Shown here one piece after another: positions 1 to 16,800 of a stretch of DNA of 64,000 bases. The stretch is from Branchiostoma floridae (lineage: Eukaryota > Chordata > Leptocardii > Amphioxiformes > Branchiostomatidae): positions 6,904,087 through 6,968,086 of the forward strand of contig NC_049991.1 in assembly GCF_000003815.2 (NCBI RefSeq). The letters run 5' to 3'. Position 1 is the stretch's first letter. Each line of letters begins with the position of its first letter. Under the pieces are notes generated by a model. That model was given only the letters and a program-made list of their open reading frames with translations. It ran no database searches and was not told where the DNA came from. A program made the translations under genes and the position numbers.

Positions 1-3966
<3,966 letters not shown>

Positions 3967-4257
3967 AATCTACATCCTAACGTGAGTTTCTCAGTTTATC
4001 ATGTCTGCCCTTTTTCATAAAACTGACACTTAAATAGCCTGTCTATGTAATATTCTTGTTCGAGTTTTACTTTTCTGTAATGGATAATATGCCCATATAA
4101 CACAATCCTATTTTATTTCTTATTTGCTTCAGACGTCACACACGACGTGGCTACGTGACATGAATAGGCTACCCTCCCAACAACTGCCTGTGTCGTTTAC
4201 AATCCAGCCCGTAAACAACATCCAACTGAACGCGTGTGGCAACAGCAAGCTAAAGAT

Positions 4258-4490
4258 GGTATCTCACTGCACTTGGTGCACCGGTGCGGCACTGCGGGGT
4301 TCGTTCACTGCGGCAATGTTCTGTTATTTCTCCGATTTTCTATAATTTAGATATTGCGTAGTGCGTAAAAACTTAGAAGACAACAAAATACACAAAACGT
4401 GAGAAAATTAGTTCATCTCTGAAATTCGATGAGTATCTTTCGAACCCCGCAGTGCCACACCGGTTCGCCAAGTGCAGTGATGAGATACCA
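4258..4490. mobile_element. MITE family A, copy 1
   Basis: Imperfect inverted repeat. The left end reads GGTATCTCACTGCACTTGG...CGGCACTGCGGGGTTCG and the right end is its complement (CGAACCCCGCAGTGCCACAC...GAGATACC). An AT-rich core has 'ACAACAAAATACACAAAACG' and 'CTCTGAAATTCG'. No coding capacity. Four more copies lie in this window (10393, 39415, 48297, 55653). Confidence 0.85.
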
Positions 4491-4498
4491 CCTAAGGC

Positions 4499-6125
4499 TT
4501 AGGTCACAATTCGAAAAAGGGGCCCTGCCGGGCAATTCACGGGCTGTTTTTTGGCACTTTCGGGCGTGACCCCTGCGTTGCCCTGTGGGACACCTCGCGG
4601 CTGCCGGGGTATTTTGAGGCCCGGCCGGGACCCTGGTTCAATTTAAGTCTGAGTTAAAATGAACCAGGGACCCGCTCGTACAACCACCCCGCGACCTAAT
4701 CGTGACAACACCGAGTGGGACCCCTCCGGTTGCCGGCAGTCTGTCGGAATAAATTCGTTACGTCAAAGACCAGGTTTACGGAATAAAAGTGTGTAATTCG
4801 TAACACCGGGTCAAATATGTGACGTCACAGATCACGTGAAAGGACAAAAGCCGTGAACTTAGCACGTCACCGGAACGTACTGCGCCTGCGCGAAAAGTAT
4901 AGACATGCTAAACCTTGCTAAACCCCCGGTTTACTAAAGGGCCGCATTTAAGAAAGTACGTGCGTATATAAGGTTAAAATCCCGTGTACGTTTTACATGA
5001 AACCATGTCTCTAACATATGCTGTGCAACAAGCGGGATTTCAATGCAACGTTGACCAAACCAAGCCCCAAAACACCAGGGTTCGCGCAGGCGCAGTACGT
5101 TCCGGTGACGTGCTCGTGAACTTACACGTATCACACAGTTCTCGTATTACAGTGGAGTTAAGTGCATAGCGCTATACCAAGGGAAAGGAGAAGACCAGGG
5201 GAAACAGCCCTTAGCCCACTAGGCAGGCGGAAGAATTCAGCAACAGAAACTTCTGCAGACAAGGGCTGAACAGAGGGGGATAGGACAACACACCACGCAA
5301 CAGACCACATAATAGGCTGCATCACTGAGAAGCAGGACGAACAGATAGCCTCCTTCATAGAAAGCTTCTATGTTTTTTACGATATTACAACCCCAGACTA
5401 TAGAAACAAGCTGAAGAAAGATGTTTGGCTGAAGAAGGACGTTTCCTCTGCAATTGGCCGATGGAACGCCAAACTTGCAGTCATTCGGACTCAGCCATTT
5501 TTTTCGTTTTACAAATATAAAAATATAGGCCTCAACAGTTTGGCAAGTCATCCGCCGACATTAAAAATTCCAATAACATGTTTATTTAGTTTAGTTTAGA
5601 AACGTAACAGTGCCGCACGTCAGTGCGAGTGCGAGGAAAAGTTGGCGAAAAAAATCGTGCCGCAGTGAACGGACCCCGACGTACCGCACCAGTACTCCAA
5701 GTTCAATGATGTCCTACCTTAAGTGAATGCAGGCAATGCTTGTTTTTATACCCCTTAAAGAGTGCCCACCAGGAGCCTGCCTGGTTCCCTGCCGTTGTTC
5801 GCAGGGCATGCGGCAGGGACCCTACAACTGCCCCACCGGGCTGTGAGGGACAAACGTTACACTGTCGGACCCCGCAGGGGTGACTACAGGACACCGTCAG
5901 AACATCTGATGGGTGTCTGCCGGAGACGAATCTAGGAAGGTGGAAATTTTTTAAAGAAAGATGACGGGGTGCCCGCCGGAACACTCCGGGACCCCCATGG
6001 GGCAGCGCGAAGGCAACGTTTGATTGTGACCACGACAGCCGGTAAACAGCCGGTGTCCGCCCGACTTCAGAGCCCGGCCGGGGCTACATCCCTGACGGGC
6101 ACCGGGCCAATTGTGACCCTAGCCT
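4499..6125. mobile_element. Non-autonomous DNA element, about 1.6 kb, GC-rich ends
   Basis: The left end (TTAGGTCACAATTCG) is mirrored at the right end (CAATTGTGACCCTAGCCTAA), with GCCCGGCCGGG-type motifs inside both ends. It abuts a family A MITE on the left. Within it, about 4848-4897 and 5080-5132 form a second inverted repeat sharing CACGTCACCGGAACGTACTG, so a palindromic element appears nested inside. Another family A-like fragment (CAGTGCCGCACG, GCCGCAGTGAACGGACCCCG) lies at 5600-5690. I see no transposase. Confidence 0.6.
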
Positions 6126-6889
6126 AAAGGGGAGCTGGGTGCTGAATGGACTTTGTAGGTCAGGTTTGACTATTCAGGCCTATAACGGAGCTCCGTTGAT
6201 ATGTGTTAGAAATCAAACAAACCTACGTGTCTAACCACACATCTTGTTACGTCCCCTGGGGTCATACTCTACACAAGTACGCTGGAGCAGGATACAGCTT
6301 CAACAACAAGAGGTCAAAGGCTGCAAACCTCCGCCCAGAATAGCCGCTTTGTTTTATCAAAGACATTTGTTTTAAAACTTGTTACTGTTTGCCATCGAAC
6401 AGTAACTCAACAAACCACAGCTCAATGGAGCAATTTCTAAAATCCTGGCATCGAACCTCATGGCATCGGCCCAATGTACGAGGGTTAGCAAGCTTGTCTC
6501 GTCGTTTTGTGTAATATGTGCAACGTAGACCGTAAAACTTTATCATAAAATATTTAAAAGCATATAAGGTTTTAATCGATCATGTTAGGGTTCAATGGAA
6601 CATTTTAGGGTTCAATTCGATTGATTGTGAATGATCTACAATAAAACATTTGCACCTGCATATCTAATCTGTATGGCCTGTTATATAACGTTAAAACTTG
6701 ACAAAAAATGGTGACTCCCGACGTTAGATAAAAAAATTGTCAAGCGCAATAAGATAATAAAAAACTACCCCAAGTGGCACGGTTATGTTATTTCTTTATT
6801 TTAATACTCCTTCATTATGTCTACAATAAAGTACAGACTGCAGGTCCATTGTAGGACCAGCTATTGTTGCCCCGGCTGTTTGGCACTGC
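6126..6889. other. Intergenic stretch without recognised features
   Basis: AT-rich sequence; I see no exon, repeat end or RNA gene in it. Confidence 0.5.
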
Positions 6890-7140
6890 TTATACCCCCT
6901 TTCCACTAGGACGGCGCTCTCGCCGCGCTCTCTCTGCGACCTAAGATTTGACATATAGCTCAACGAATTGTATCGAAAAGAAACGAATCTTGTTACACTT
7001 TGTGCGTTTTGTTGTCTTCTCAATCACACTTTTACGTTTTGTATGATATACCCAGTATGAAAGTGAAGGTTACACATATCATATGTAGGTCGCAGTGAGA
7101 GCGCAGCGCGATCGCCGTCCTGGTGGAAAGGGGGCCTTAG
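6890..7140. mobile_element. MITE family B, copy 1
   Basis: Inverted repeat of about 250 bp. The left end is CCCCCTTTCCACTAGGACGG...CTCTCTGCGACCTA; the right end is TAGGTCGCAGTGAGAGCG...CGTCCTGGTGGAAAGGGGG. Internal ACACTTTGTG and GTATGATATACCCAGT blocks recur in the copy at 42647. Confidence 0.8.
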
Positions 7141-9390
7141 CGAGCAATCTTTGCAATAACTGGTCAATTTTAACTGAAAGTGGCACCAACAGTCTATTCC
7201 CGCACATTTTTATTGGCTTCTGGAACAATCCATTTTTCCATGCGGTGGTGGGAAATGGGTAAAATATGCTGTATTTGCTGCCAAATGTTACCTGTCTACT
7301 TGTATGTTCAGGAATTACTATAAACTCCACTATATAAAGTCCAGTGGCGAGATCACAGTCATTGCAGGGGGCATTCTTTCATTCTGACAGGTCTGGTTAT
7401 ATATAGTTTTATGAAGATTAACGAGATTGTGTAAACAAACCGTTCCTTACAACTGAGATATGAATCTTCAGATCTGTCCACAACGTTCAGTAGCCCCGGT
7501 TACCCCAGATAGACTTTATTAGCAAACGTGTGCAGGCCTCTTTATACTTACTTCACTACAGTGAATGGTGTTGTTCCAGACCATTCTGAATCGTTGCCGA
7601 ATGTTTCACACTGGTTCATTCCGATCTTGAATATCTATCAGTCGATTTGCTACGCTATTGTGTTCTGGTAATCATCGGCAGTTGGAGATTTACATACATG
7701 TAAAGGTAAGAAAAACGCCAATCATGATATCGTTTGTTTATTATGTTTATTCAAAATTAAGTATTGGAAATAAGTATTGATGCATTAAGACAAGTCGTAC
7801 ATGATAGAAATTTTGTTTTGTTTTGCAAATTTATATATCGTAATTCGACATAATATTACATTAGAAAAATTAGCTTCTATACAAAGCACGTTGCATAAAG
7901 TAGGAAGAGATTGAATGTTGAGAGTACACAGTTCTATTTGCAATGAAACACCTCGGCCAAAATATAAATAGTCTAGGTCAAACTCGTCTTTGAATTAGAA
8001 ATGTTTACAATTGTAGTAATTTGTTTAGAAGCACAACCCATAAATATAACCAGAACGGTTTTACATGATGCTAACATGATGATGGTGTTTACATGTACGC
8101 CTGATTGTATTTACTTTGGTGTCATAGTGGTTATTTTATTATTTTGATAATCCTCATCCACGTCGCATGCGCAAACCTGATTAAGTTGCATACCTGGGTA
8201 ACATAATCTACACCTAAATGATTTCGTGATTATTCTGCCAAATGACCTGAACGTTGGTATCAGGGTACTTATCTCAATTTTTGGATAGCTGTCTTTGGAA
8301 ATGTATTTCTAAAGCTGTTTTGGCCACGTCAACGTTAGTATTTACACTTTTTGGCCACACTGCCATGTCATCACCTAGAATTTCGTATGAAAATAGAATA
8401 AAACATGATTGTGCTATTTCCAGTTCTGGATACATGACATTGAAATAATTCCATGAAGTTTTATCTTTCTTTCATTGCGAAGATTCTGAAAGTGATTTCC
8501 TCCATGTTTATATCTGAATTGATTTAGGATTCAATTAGGTTATTTTTTAAATTTGTTTTGTTACTTTTAGCCAAAATTTCTGCGTTTGCTCATTTTAGTT
8601 TGTGTGCCATGATATAGGGGAAGAAACCACGACTGAGAGGCGGTTCTGATTGACGATTTCTGCAACCCAAGGCACTTGAAAGTGCGACAGATAGCCATTC
8701 TACTATCTAGGCAGGTGAGTTTTCACACTCAAGCTGTTTATGTCCTATGCTGTTCTTCAATGCGTAGACGTACTTACATCAAATAGATCATATTGGTACT
8801 ATAATATCTTTATATTTATTACGTGTAAATTAATGTAGAAGAAGGAATTGTATTCTTGCGCTACATCTGAACATCTTTTACATGTTTTAAATCCTTTGGT
8901 GGTGATCCAAATACGAATAGGATAATTACAAATACAACTTTGCTAGTGAGAAAGAATGAATACATCAAATACAAAAAATACAAAGACTTCGATATGTATT
9001 TGGCTAATTCATCAATAACATTGACTGTACTTAATTGCGACCCACTGAAAACATTGTAAAGCCAGGAAATTACTAATTTTGTATAGTCAAGAATATTTCA
9101 AAGGGTAAGGATATTTCTGACTGGTAGGCTTTTATGCAAGCCTAGTTTCAAAGTAATAAGGCATCATGAAATCGCGGGGTGAATGGACCCAGGCACACGG
9201 TACCATGCATGTGGACCATGCTTCGATCACCAGTGCTCAGAACGTCCCTTATACTCCTACGCAAGAATTTCTAGCTTGTGTGGGTCGAGTACATTTGTAT
9301 CTGGTGAAGTGCAAGCTAGTGGTACAGGTAGTAGCTTCACTGACACCCGGGAACGAAGAAGCAGCACTTTTGTACGGGATGTGGTACAAG
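7141..9390. other. Intergenic region upstream of the LRR gene
   Basis: No long coding exon. It may hold untranslated first exons of the downstream LRR-ZU5 gene (see 8600-8714). Otherwise it is AT-rich sequence in which I recognise nothing. Confidence 0.4.
8600..8714 (+). other. Possible 5' untranslated exon of the LRR-ZU5 gene
   Basis: Preceded by CTCATTTTAG and followed by GCAG/GTGAGT, a good donor. The LRR gene's first coding exon has an acceptor (CTGCATTTCAG, ending at 10753) about 50 bases before its ATG, so an upstream non-coding exon is expected; this is one candidate. No transcript evidence is visible. Confidence 0.3.
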
Positions 9391-9392
9391 TA

Positions 9393-9970
9393 CGAGGGGC
9401 GTGCAATTAGTAATGGTCCTGACCCATTTCCCATAGCAGGAGATTAATGAAACTTGGCACAGTTATTAGTCTTTCTCTTCATAGGAATCACCCAGAGTTA
9501 TGCATTTCTCCCATCGTTTGATGCAGCTCTGGACACCGATTTTGTAGGACACCCCAGGTTGGTCCTCCAACTGATGCCTCATCAATGGCACAAGAGGGAC
9601 GACCAGGTCTGGGAGCTGTTTCCACAGACTTCCAGCCACGTTTGAATTCAGGATGCCAGCGTTTTACAAGGTCATATGATGGGGCATCATCACCATAAGT
9701 TTCATTTAGTTTATCAAAAGTCTTCTTTGGTGTGCGTCCTTTCAAATACAAAAACCGGATCACTGCGCGACACTCAACTGGTTCCATTTCACACCTGGTC
9801 CATTTCGCACCTGACTAAGTTCAAACACCAGTAAATCAGAAACCACAATTAGTTCAGAGCTGTCTTTTGCAACATAACCCATAGAGATATGAATTATTAC
9901 ACATACAAAATTTCATTTAGATCAGACAACTGGAAGTGGGTCAGGACCATTACTTATTGCACGCCCCTCG
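9393..9970 (-). mobile_element. Internally deleted mariner transposon
   Basis: Inverted terminal repeats CGAGGGGCGTGCAATTAGTA (left) and, read from the other end, CGAGGGGCGTGCAATAAGTA (right) both continue as ATGGTCCTGACCC. TA dinucleotides flank at 9391-9392 and 9971-9972, the Tc1/mariner target duplication. At 578 bp it is under half the usual mariner length (about 1.3 kb) and keeps only the start of the transposase. A good insertion with a large internal deletion. Confidence 0.9.
9488..9787 (-). pseudogene. Mariner transposase, N-terminal HTH fragment
   Basis: Starts MEPVECRAVIRFLYLKG, then SYDLVKRWHPEFKRGWKSVE and PRPGRPS. This is the paired-type helix-turn-helix DNA-binding region of mariner transposases, whose intact proteins are about 345 residues. 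Only about 70 residues look like transposase; the rest (to residue 99) runs into junction sequence, and the DD(34)D catalytic domain is gone. It starts 183 bp inside the right terminal repeat, as expected for a mariner 5' leader. It could still bind DNA if expressed, but this is a relic. Confidence 0.85.
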
Positions 9971-9972
9971 TA

Positions 9973-10392
9973 GCTATGCTGACACGCGAGAAGAAAATGC
10001 CGTGTACCACACGCTCGAACGCTACTTTCGTCGGGCCGTGCCCGTGTATGCGCCGTATTTCTGCGCGCATTTGCCTATGATTTCGTAAATTTTATTAGCA
10101 ATACTACTGTTCCTACTTATGAACGCGTGGATGCATGTGTATGTGCTATCAACAAGCGATGAAAAATGATTTAGTTATCGATCTTTAATAACAGTCTAAA
10201 CTAAACAAACAGCTTAGTACGTTGATTAATTGACATGTCCAGTTTGCAAAACAACCAGTAACAAAAGGATGCAAGATTTCAAACATTCAAACATTACTGT
10301 AAACGCCGGTTACACAGCGACGCACATGAATTCCCTCTCGGAGGGCGGTTGGCCCGGAGCAGACTAGTTTTAGGCCATGTAGTGTACGAGTA
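9973..10392. other. Intergenic stretch without recognised features
   Basis: No exon, repeat terminus or RNA gene recognised. Confidence 0.45.
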
Positions 10393-10592
10393 AAGGTGGA
10401 CTCTCACTGGACTTGGGCACAGGTGCGGCACTGCGATTTTTTATGACTGCGTAATACGTAAAAGTATGACATAAAAAACAACAAAATACACAAAACGTAA
10501 GGAAATTCGTTCTTTATCTCTGAAATTCGTTGAGTCATCTACGAACCCCCAAGTGCCGCACCGGTGCCCCAAGTGCAGTTAGAGTCCACCTT
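10393..10592. mobile_element. MITE family A, copy 2
   Basis: Ends AAGGTGGACTCTCACTGG and AGTTAGAGTCCACCTT are inverted. Contains GTGCGGCACTGCG, the ACAACAAAATACACAAAACG core and CCGCACCGGTGCCCCAAGTG. Lies 210 bp upstream of the LRR-ZU5 start codon. Confidence 0.85.
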
Positions 10593-10802
10593 AATATTAA
10601 GAGACGTTCTAAACGCTTTTGATTGAAGCGAAGATACTCTTAGGCACAGTGTGCTGCATTTGCATGCGATTTTGGGACGGTTTATGTAGAAACTATGTCT
10701 ATAAATAAATATGTCTGTAAGTCTTGACTGTATTGTAAAACTCTGCATTTCAGAAGACATCGTAATAACCAACAAAATTCAATAGCTACTGAATGAACAA
10801 AA

Positions 10803-13800
10803 ATGGATCGGACCAAAAAATCAATGATAAAACAACCGGGAAAAAAGGCCTTGAGTCGAAAGGAAAAACACGGCGAAGAAGATCGCTGGACAGAGGTAAA
10901 CCTGAGGGCCCGCATGAAGGAAACAAGCTCCTCAAAGGAACTCGACCTGTCAGGTCTTCAATTTGAAGAAATACCTCCTGAAGTGTTTAGTATTAAGGAC
11001 ATTGAAATCCTGGATGTGTCAAACAATCCCCTGGGCTCCATACCGGTGAACATAGCGAGTCTTTCTAATCTGAAAGAGTTGAGAGCGGCCGACTGCGGTA
11101 TCAGAGAAGTTAGCGGGAACATTTCAAGATGCAGCTACCTGAACAAAGTAGACTTATCTCGGAATCCTGGCATTTCTTCACTTCCTGTAACAATGAAGCA
11201 CAATCTGCACTTGAAGCACTTTGCTTTGAGCAACTGTGAGCTTAAATCGCTTCCAAAGAATCTGACTATTTTGGCCAAGATCGAGACACTTGACCTGTCA
11301 AACAACGAGTTGACGAATCTTCCTCCTGACATTTCAGGCCTGAAGCGACTCAAAGTCCTTAACCTCAGCGATAATGCATTTGAAAGCATCCCAGAGTCTG
11401 TCGAGTCTCTTGGTCATCTTCACTGCTTAGATTTGAAGCGGAACAAGATGAACAACAGCCAAGGTGGTCAGAGGCTAAACGTCCCCGCGCACTTGAAGAC
11501 CCTGGACATGGAAGGCAACCATTCCTTGAAGCTGCTGCCGGAAGGATTTGAAAATCTTGTGAACTTGGAGGAACTGAACATCAGCTACTGTAGTGTTGAG
11601 ACACTTCCGGACTCTATCGGGAAATTGACCTCAATGAAGGCAATTCATGTAGCTGGCAACAGGCTGCGCCGAATTCCCGAAAACTTCGGAAACCTCCTCA
11701 ATCTGGAGACCCTCGATCTGGAGGGGAACCGCCGACTATCCGGTTTGCCGCTCTCACTGTACAATCTGAGGAAGAATCTCCGAGATAAAAAGACGGGGAC
11801 AAACATTGGTCTTATCCTGGACAACTGCCCGGCTCTAGGGCTGCCCGAGTCGGAAATCGCCGAGGGAAACATCGTCTCCGTGCTTGTAGAACTCCTGTCA
11901 AACGATATCATAGCAAAGTCTACAGCCATCGTTACTGCGGAAGTCGTTGAAGATACCATCATGGAAGGCCTGACAGAGAACATGGTTGCCGCGATGGAAG
12001 ATTGTATTTGGGACGATGTCGTTACGGAAGCCGCGAGCGTTGCAATCTCAGACAAGGAATGCTCGGAGAGCATCTTTCAACGCCTGTTGGAAGAGGTCAT
12101 ACCACCAGATCTTGTGAAGGAGATAGTCACACAAAATGTTCAAGAAGAAAGGGTCATGACTATCATAACAGACGAGTTGTTGGGAGAAACGACGAGATCA
12201 ATGACAGAGGAAGCAGTTACAGATGCTTTGCTGGTAGATGCTGTGGCACGGGAAGTGATGGATGAGCTTTTGGAAGAAGTACGCCATGCAACGACAGAAG
12301 AACTGGCTCGAAACACAGTCATTGTAGATGATATCACAAGGGAAATTATGAAGGAAATGGTAGAAGAAGCGAAGAAAGCGTTGGTAAATGAGGTAGCTAC
12401 AGCCACCGCGCTCGTAGACGATACGGCATGGGAAGTGATGCAAGAGCTATTGAATGAAACGACTGAGCCAATAACCAAGTCAATTACATTAAAAGAGGAG
12501 GAAGACTGGCGTCTAGCAACGGGAATTCTAGACGAACTCTTGGATGAGATCTACAAAGCAACGGCAAATTCAGTCGCTTTGGAAGTGGACGAAGAACTCC
12601 GTCTGGGCCAAACCGTTCCATACGAGTACGATAAACAGACTAGGTGAGGTTTAAAACATTTTTCGGCTTTGCCATAACAAAATCATTGTAGACAAATTGT
12701 GTTTTGATATTTTCAGGTTGTACGAAACTTTGCACAGAATTTCTGAAAATATCCATTTGATATATTTTCGTCCACAGACATAAGGTCTCAGCAGCCACAA
12801 AAGAGATGCAGTATGTGGACCTTCCGGCAGGTGGTAGGTTGAGCGTCCCTCCAGGAGCTACTGATGAAGATATCTCCGTCATCACAGCAGTGCTGAACCC
12901 ACACGGCTACGACATGACAATCAGGCTAGAAGACGACGAGCTGCTAGTCAGCGACATCCTAGAGATGCGACCGGCGGGGATGGAATTCTCCAAACCTGTA
13001 CAGCTGAAGATTCAGCACTCCTTACCCAAATTCTACTGTGAAAAGGAGTTCGTCGTCAAAACGACTGAAAATACAGGATACTCATGGAGAACTCTGGACA
13101 CAGTCAGCCAGCAAGAGCAAGTAAGTGATGGTTGTGCTTGTTTGCATGTGGTTTACAAAAGAGTACAATTGCAAAGAAATATGTATTGCCTCTCTTCTCT
13201 AGAGGCACATAATAATTTGCAAACATAGATTTTAACAATATGCTATATTTGGTTTCAAGGTATGTGTAAGAGATGTACATGTTTGTGTGTACGGATCAAC
13301 CTAAAAACGCATTTGGTTTGTTGTGAACTTTTCAGGGGCAGTGGTTCGTCACGGTTAACGTCGACCATTTCTCAGAGTTTGTGGTCGTTGCGAGGCCACG
13401 AGAACACTGCCAGAGTGTGGAGAGGGAACAACTATCAACATTGAGGTCATCACAACAGACAAACGTCGAGATGTCCTTTCCAAGGAACTGTGTGCCGTAC
13501 AACAGAGACATCTCATTTAAGGTAAATGTATTTCTGCAATGCATTGATGTGAAGTGATTCTTAGAATGCTATGACTAATATCATTTTTGAGTATTTTAAA
13601 AACAGAAAGATCGATAGAAATTTATATATTGTCATCATGAGACTAGGTCCGAGACTTGTGTAGATATTCAAGGAGGTGGGTGCAATTATTTAAAAAAATA
13701 ATAATAAAAAAGTTATCCTCTCTTATTGGTGCAGATTCCATAGAGTGACTTGCAAACAGCCATCGTATTTATACTAAATCTCGAAAGAAACCTGGGTGTT

Positions 13801-16800
13801 CATCGAGTACACCAGCTGTAGGCTATCTTTGCGTTTGTCATACGTTACCAGTACGTTACTAATAAGTACAATGCACTGTTTGATCGCAGAACGAACGGTA
13901 CTAATTCGTGCAACATGTCAACATCGTGTGTTGTACATTCGCTGCACGTACGCTATGTTTACTCCTCTCAGAGCTCGTAATACGAGATACTCGCGCGCGA
14001 CCGACTTGGAACCTATGCACTGCGAATGTATAAAGTATGAGATGCGTAACAGCGTACGCACGATTGTTTTGTGATGTCTGAAACCATCAGGCGTACTGTG
14101 CGCATACCTGCGTACCTAAAACGTGCACAAAACGTGTTCAGGTACGTATGATATACGTATTGTGCGTACGACTGCGTATGAAGAAATGAGCAAAAATGTC
14201 AATAGGGAAATCACTTGGACTTGAAAATATACACACGTGTGAACCCCTCTTATCAAAGGTCCTCCCCGTGGATGCCGAAACCCTGACGTGCGCTGCAATG
14301 GGAGAGGATGGAATCAGCGGTATCGACAGTATGAGTCACATCGTCAAGTTCTGCCGCGGAAGCAGCCCATTCCTCAACAGCCCTGTCACCGTAGTGTTGC
14401 CGCTGTCACCAGGGGACCGGGACAGCCGAGTTCGCGTGCTGAGCTGCGATGAGAGAGGGAAATGGGAAGACGTCACTAGGGATGTGGACTGCAACGTTCT
14501 ACAGGCATCAAAAGTTGCTTTCAAAACCGATCGACTCAGATCTGGGTACGTATGTAGAGTAGCTAGCAATTTTTGTTTATGAGAGATAGAGAGATGGAGA
14601 CAGAAAGAGAGAAAGAGAGAGAAAGGGGAAAGACAAAAGAAAAACATAAAGAATGAATTGGGAAAAAGGTCATAGCTTATAAGTATTTCCTCATATTATC
14701 CTTATAGCAATATCTGTATTAAAACTCGAAAGTAGTTTTATTAAGAGAAAATTAAAGTAAGGATATAGACTGGTTTATTGGTTGAACACTCTTGGCAGCC
14801 AAAAGGCTGAATTGTGAGATTCACAGTTACAAGCTTTTTACAAACACTTTCTATTAGATTCACAGTTCTTCGCTGCGACAACCTGAAGGACCCTACTAAG
14901 ATAGTCAACATGGTGATCAGGAACATCCGGGCCAGAAAGGTCAGAATCGTCATCTTCAAGAAGTGGAAGGAACCCCGGGAGTGGGGAGTGATGTCCGCCC
15001 GGATTGAGTGCGTGCTTAGTCAGAGGGTGGAAGACCGCATCGTCCACGCGGAACAAGTAGAAGGATTCGAGCGTCAGGTAATTATGATAAAAAGTATCAA
15101 GAAGAAAATGAAGCCTATTGTAAGCTTTCACAAAGCCATACATGTATTTACAATACAGTTTTGTTTCTAATAGGCAACACTTGTGCCTTATGCCTAGGTC
15201 ACACATAGCCGAATTTGGCTCCCGACTCCTTCCCGACTATGGTTAGGGGTGATTCGGGAGCTAAGTCGCTAGTAGTAGGCTAGTATTCGGCTAAGTCGGC
15301 TGAGTCGGCTGCTGTTCGGCTGCGCCATCCGAATATTTTGAAATGTTCAAAACATTCGGCTCTGCACGGCTGGTCTGGAATGGGTTGGCCAGTGATCTGT
15401 TGGTGTTCGGCTCGGTTGGCTAGTGTTCGGCTGGTGTTCGGTTGTAAGTCAGCATTCAAATTCAAATCTGAACCATGCCATAACCAAATTCCAGAAACTC
15501 TTCCGGCCAAATGGGGTAGGGAATTCTCCCGAGCAGTCTTCGTAACTTCTGCTTCGCCTATTGAGTCAGTTAGCCGAGTTTTTCTAAGCTTGATGTTTTA
15601 GGGAGAACTGTCTTAGGTAGAACAGATTCTGCTACAATAGGCGTTAGCTCAGATGTGATCTATGTATGGAGGCATCATTGCAACGAGCAATTTCGTCAGC
15701 AAAAAAAGTCATTCTTACCCAACCTAGAATTACATGTTGGTAATAAATAGATCGTTTCTACAGGTAGGCACACCCACCCGTCCCATTGCCATGATGGAAG
15801 GAGAGGTGATCTGCTTCATATTTGAAGGCAGTATCCGTCCGGCCGAGAACCCCTACGGAGTCAACTTTATCTTTCACTGCGAGAGGCCTCGCGTGTTGGA
15901 GTTTGGCGCGAAGTTGGTTGACAAGAGCAAAGGTGCAACCACCAAGGTGGAGCTGTATCCTGGGCGATGGGAGGACTTTCATTCTTTGGGAAGAAGTAGG
16001 AAAATCCGAGGCCCAACGATTCAGAAGAAGTCACCAACACCACCACCATCACCTCCTCGTAAGATAGAAAAACCTAAGCCACTGCCACCTCCGAAGAAGG
16101 TAGAGCCTCCTCCACCACCCCCAAAGAAAGTAGAACCACCTCCGCCACCTCCAAAGAAGGTAGAATCACCTCCACCACCTCCGCGACCAAAACCACTGAT
16201 GACAGCAGAAATAACTGCACCTACGGTAAGCGACATTATTTACTTTTTTTATCTGCCAACAGTTACCATGAAATTCGGAGCCGATCAAAGTTGATACTGT
16301 TCTAAGATGATGCGTTCTCTCATTAAACTATCAATTAGTCAGACCGGCTTCATTCGGTATAACCATAGTCGAAGTACTTTTTTCAACAAGCCAATATGAC
16401 AACAATTGGTCCTCAAACACTAACTTAGTCATTATTTATTTGATGCATTTAAACATTTTAAATTTTTACCTATCTCCTAGGCAATCATCTGTGACTACTG
16501 GTTGGCGTGTAAGCGATTCAAGAACACACTGGGAATCGAAGGTGAGACAATGTGTTTCGTTTAGTATCATTGTTGGTCTGATAATCACTTAGTCAACATC
16601 AGACATAACGTAGAAATGTTTGTGGCAATGCACTTTGTTTAAATTGTAGACGGTTTTCTTAGATCAATTTGGTACCCGTTTTGTCTTAAGAGAGTGAGGC
16701 GCTCACTTACAGTTACGTCTGTTCCAGACAACTACCTCTCCCCCACCCACGACAAATGTTACTGCCAGACATGTCATAGAGGCAGGGGTGGCAAGGATTC

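Noticed and set aside
9166-9447. 93-residue plus-strand frame
   Set aside because: Runs from unrelated flank into the mariner terminal repeat; no family resemblance.
16021-16236. Glycine-rich minus-strand frame
   Set aside because: Antisense of the proline-rich coding repeat.
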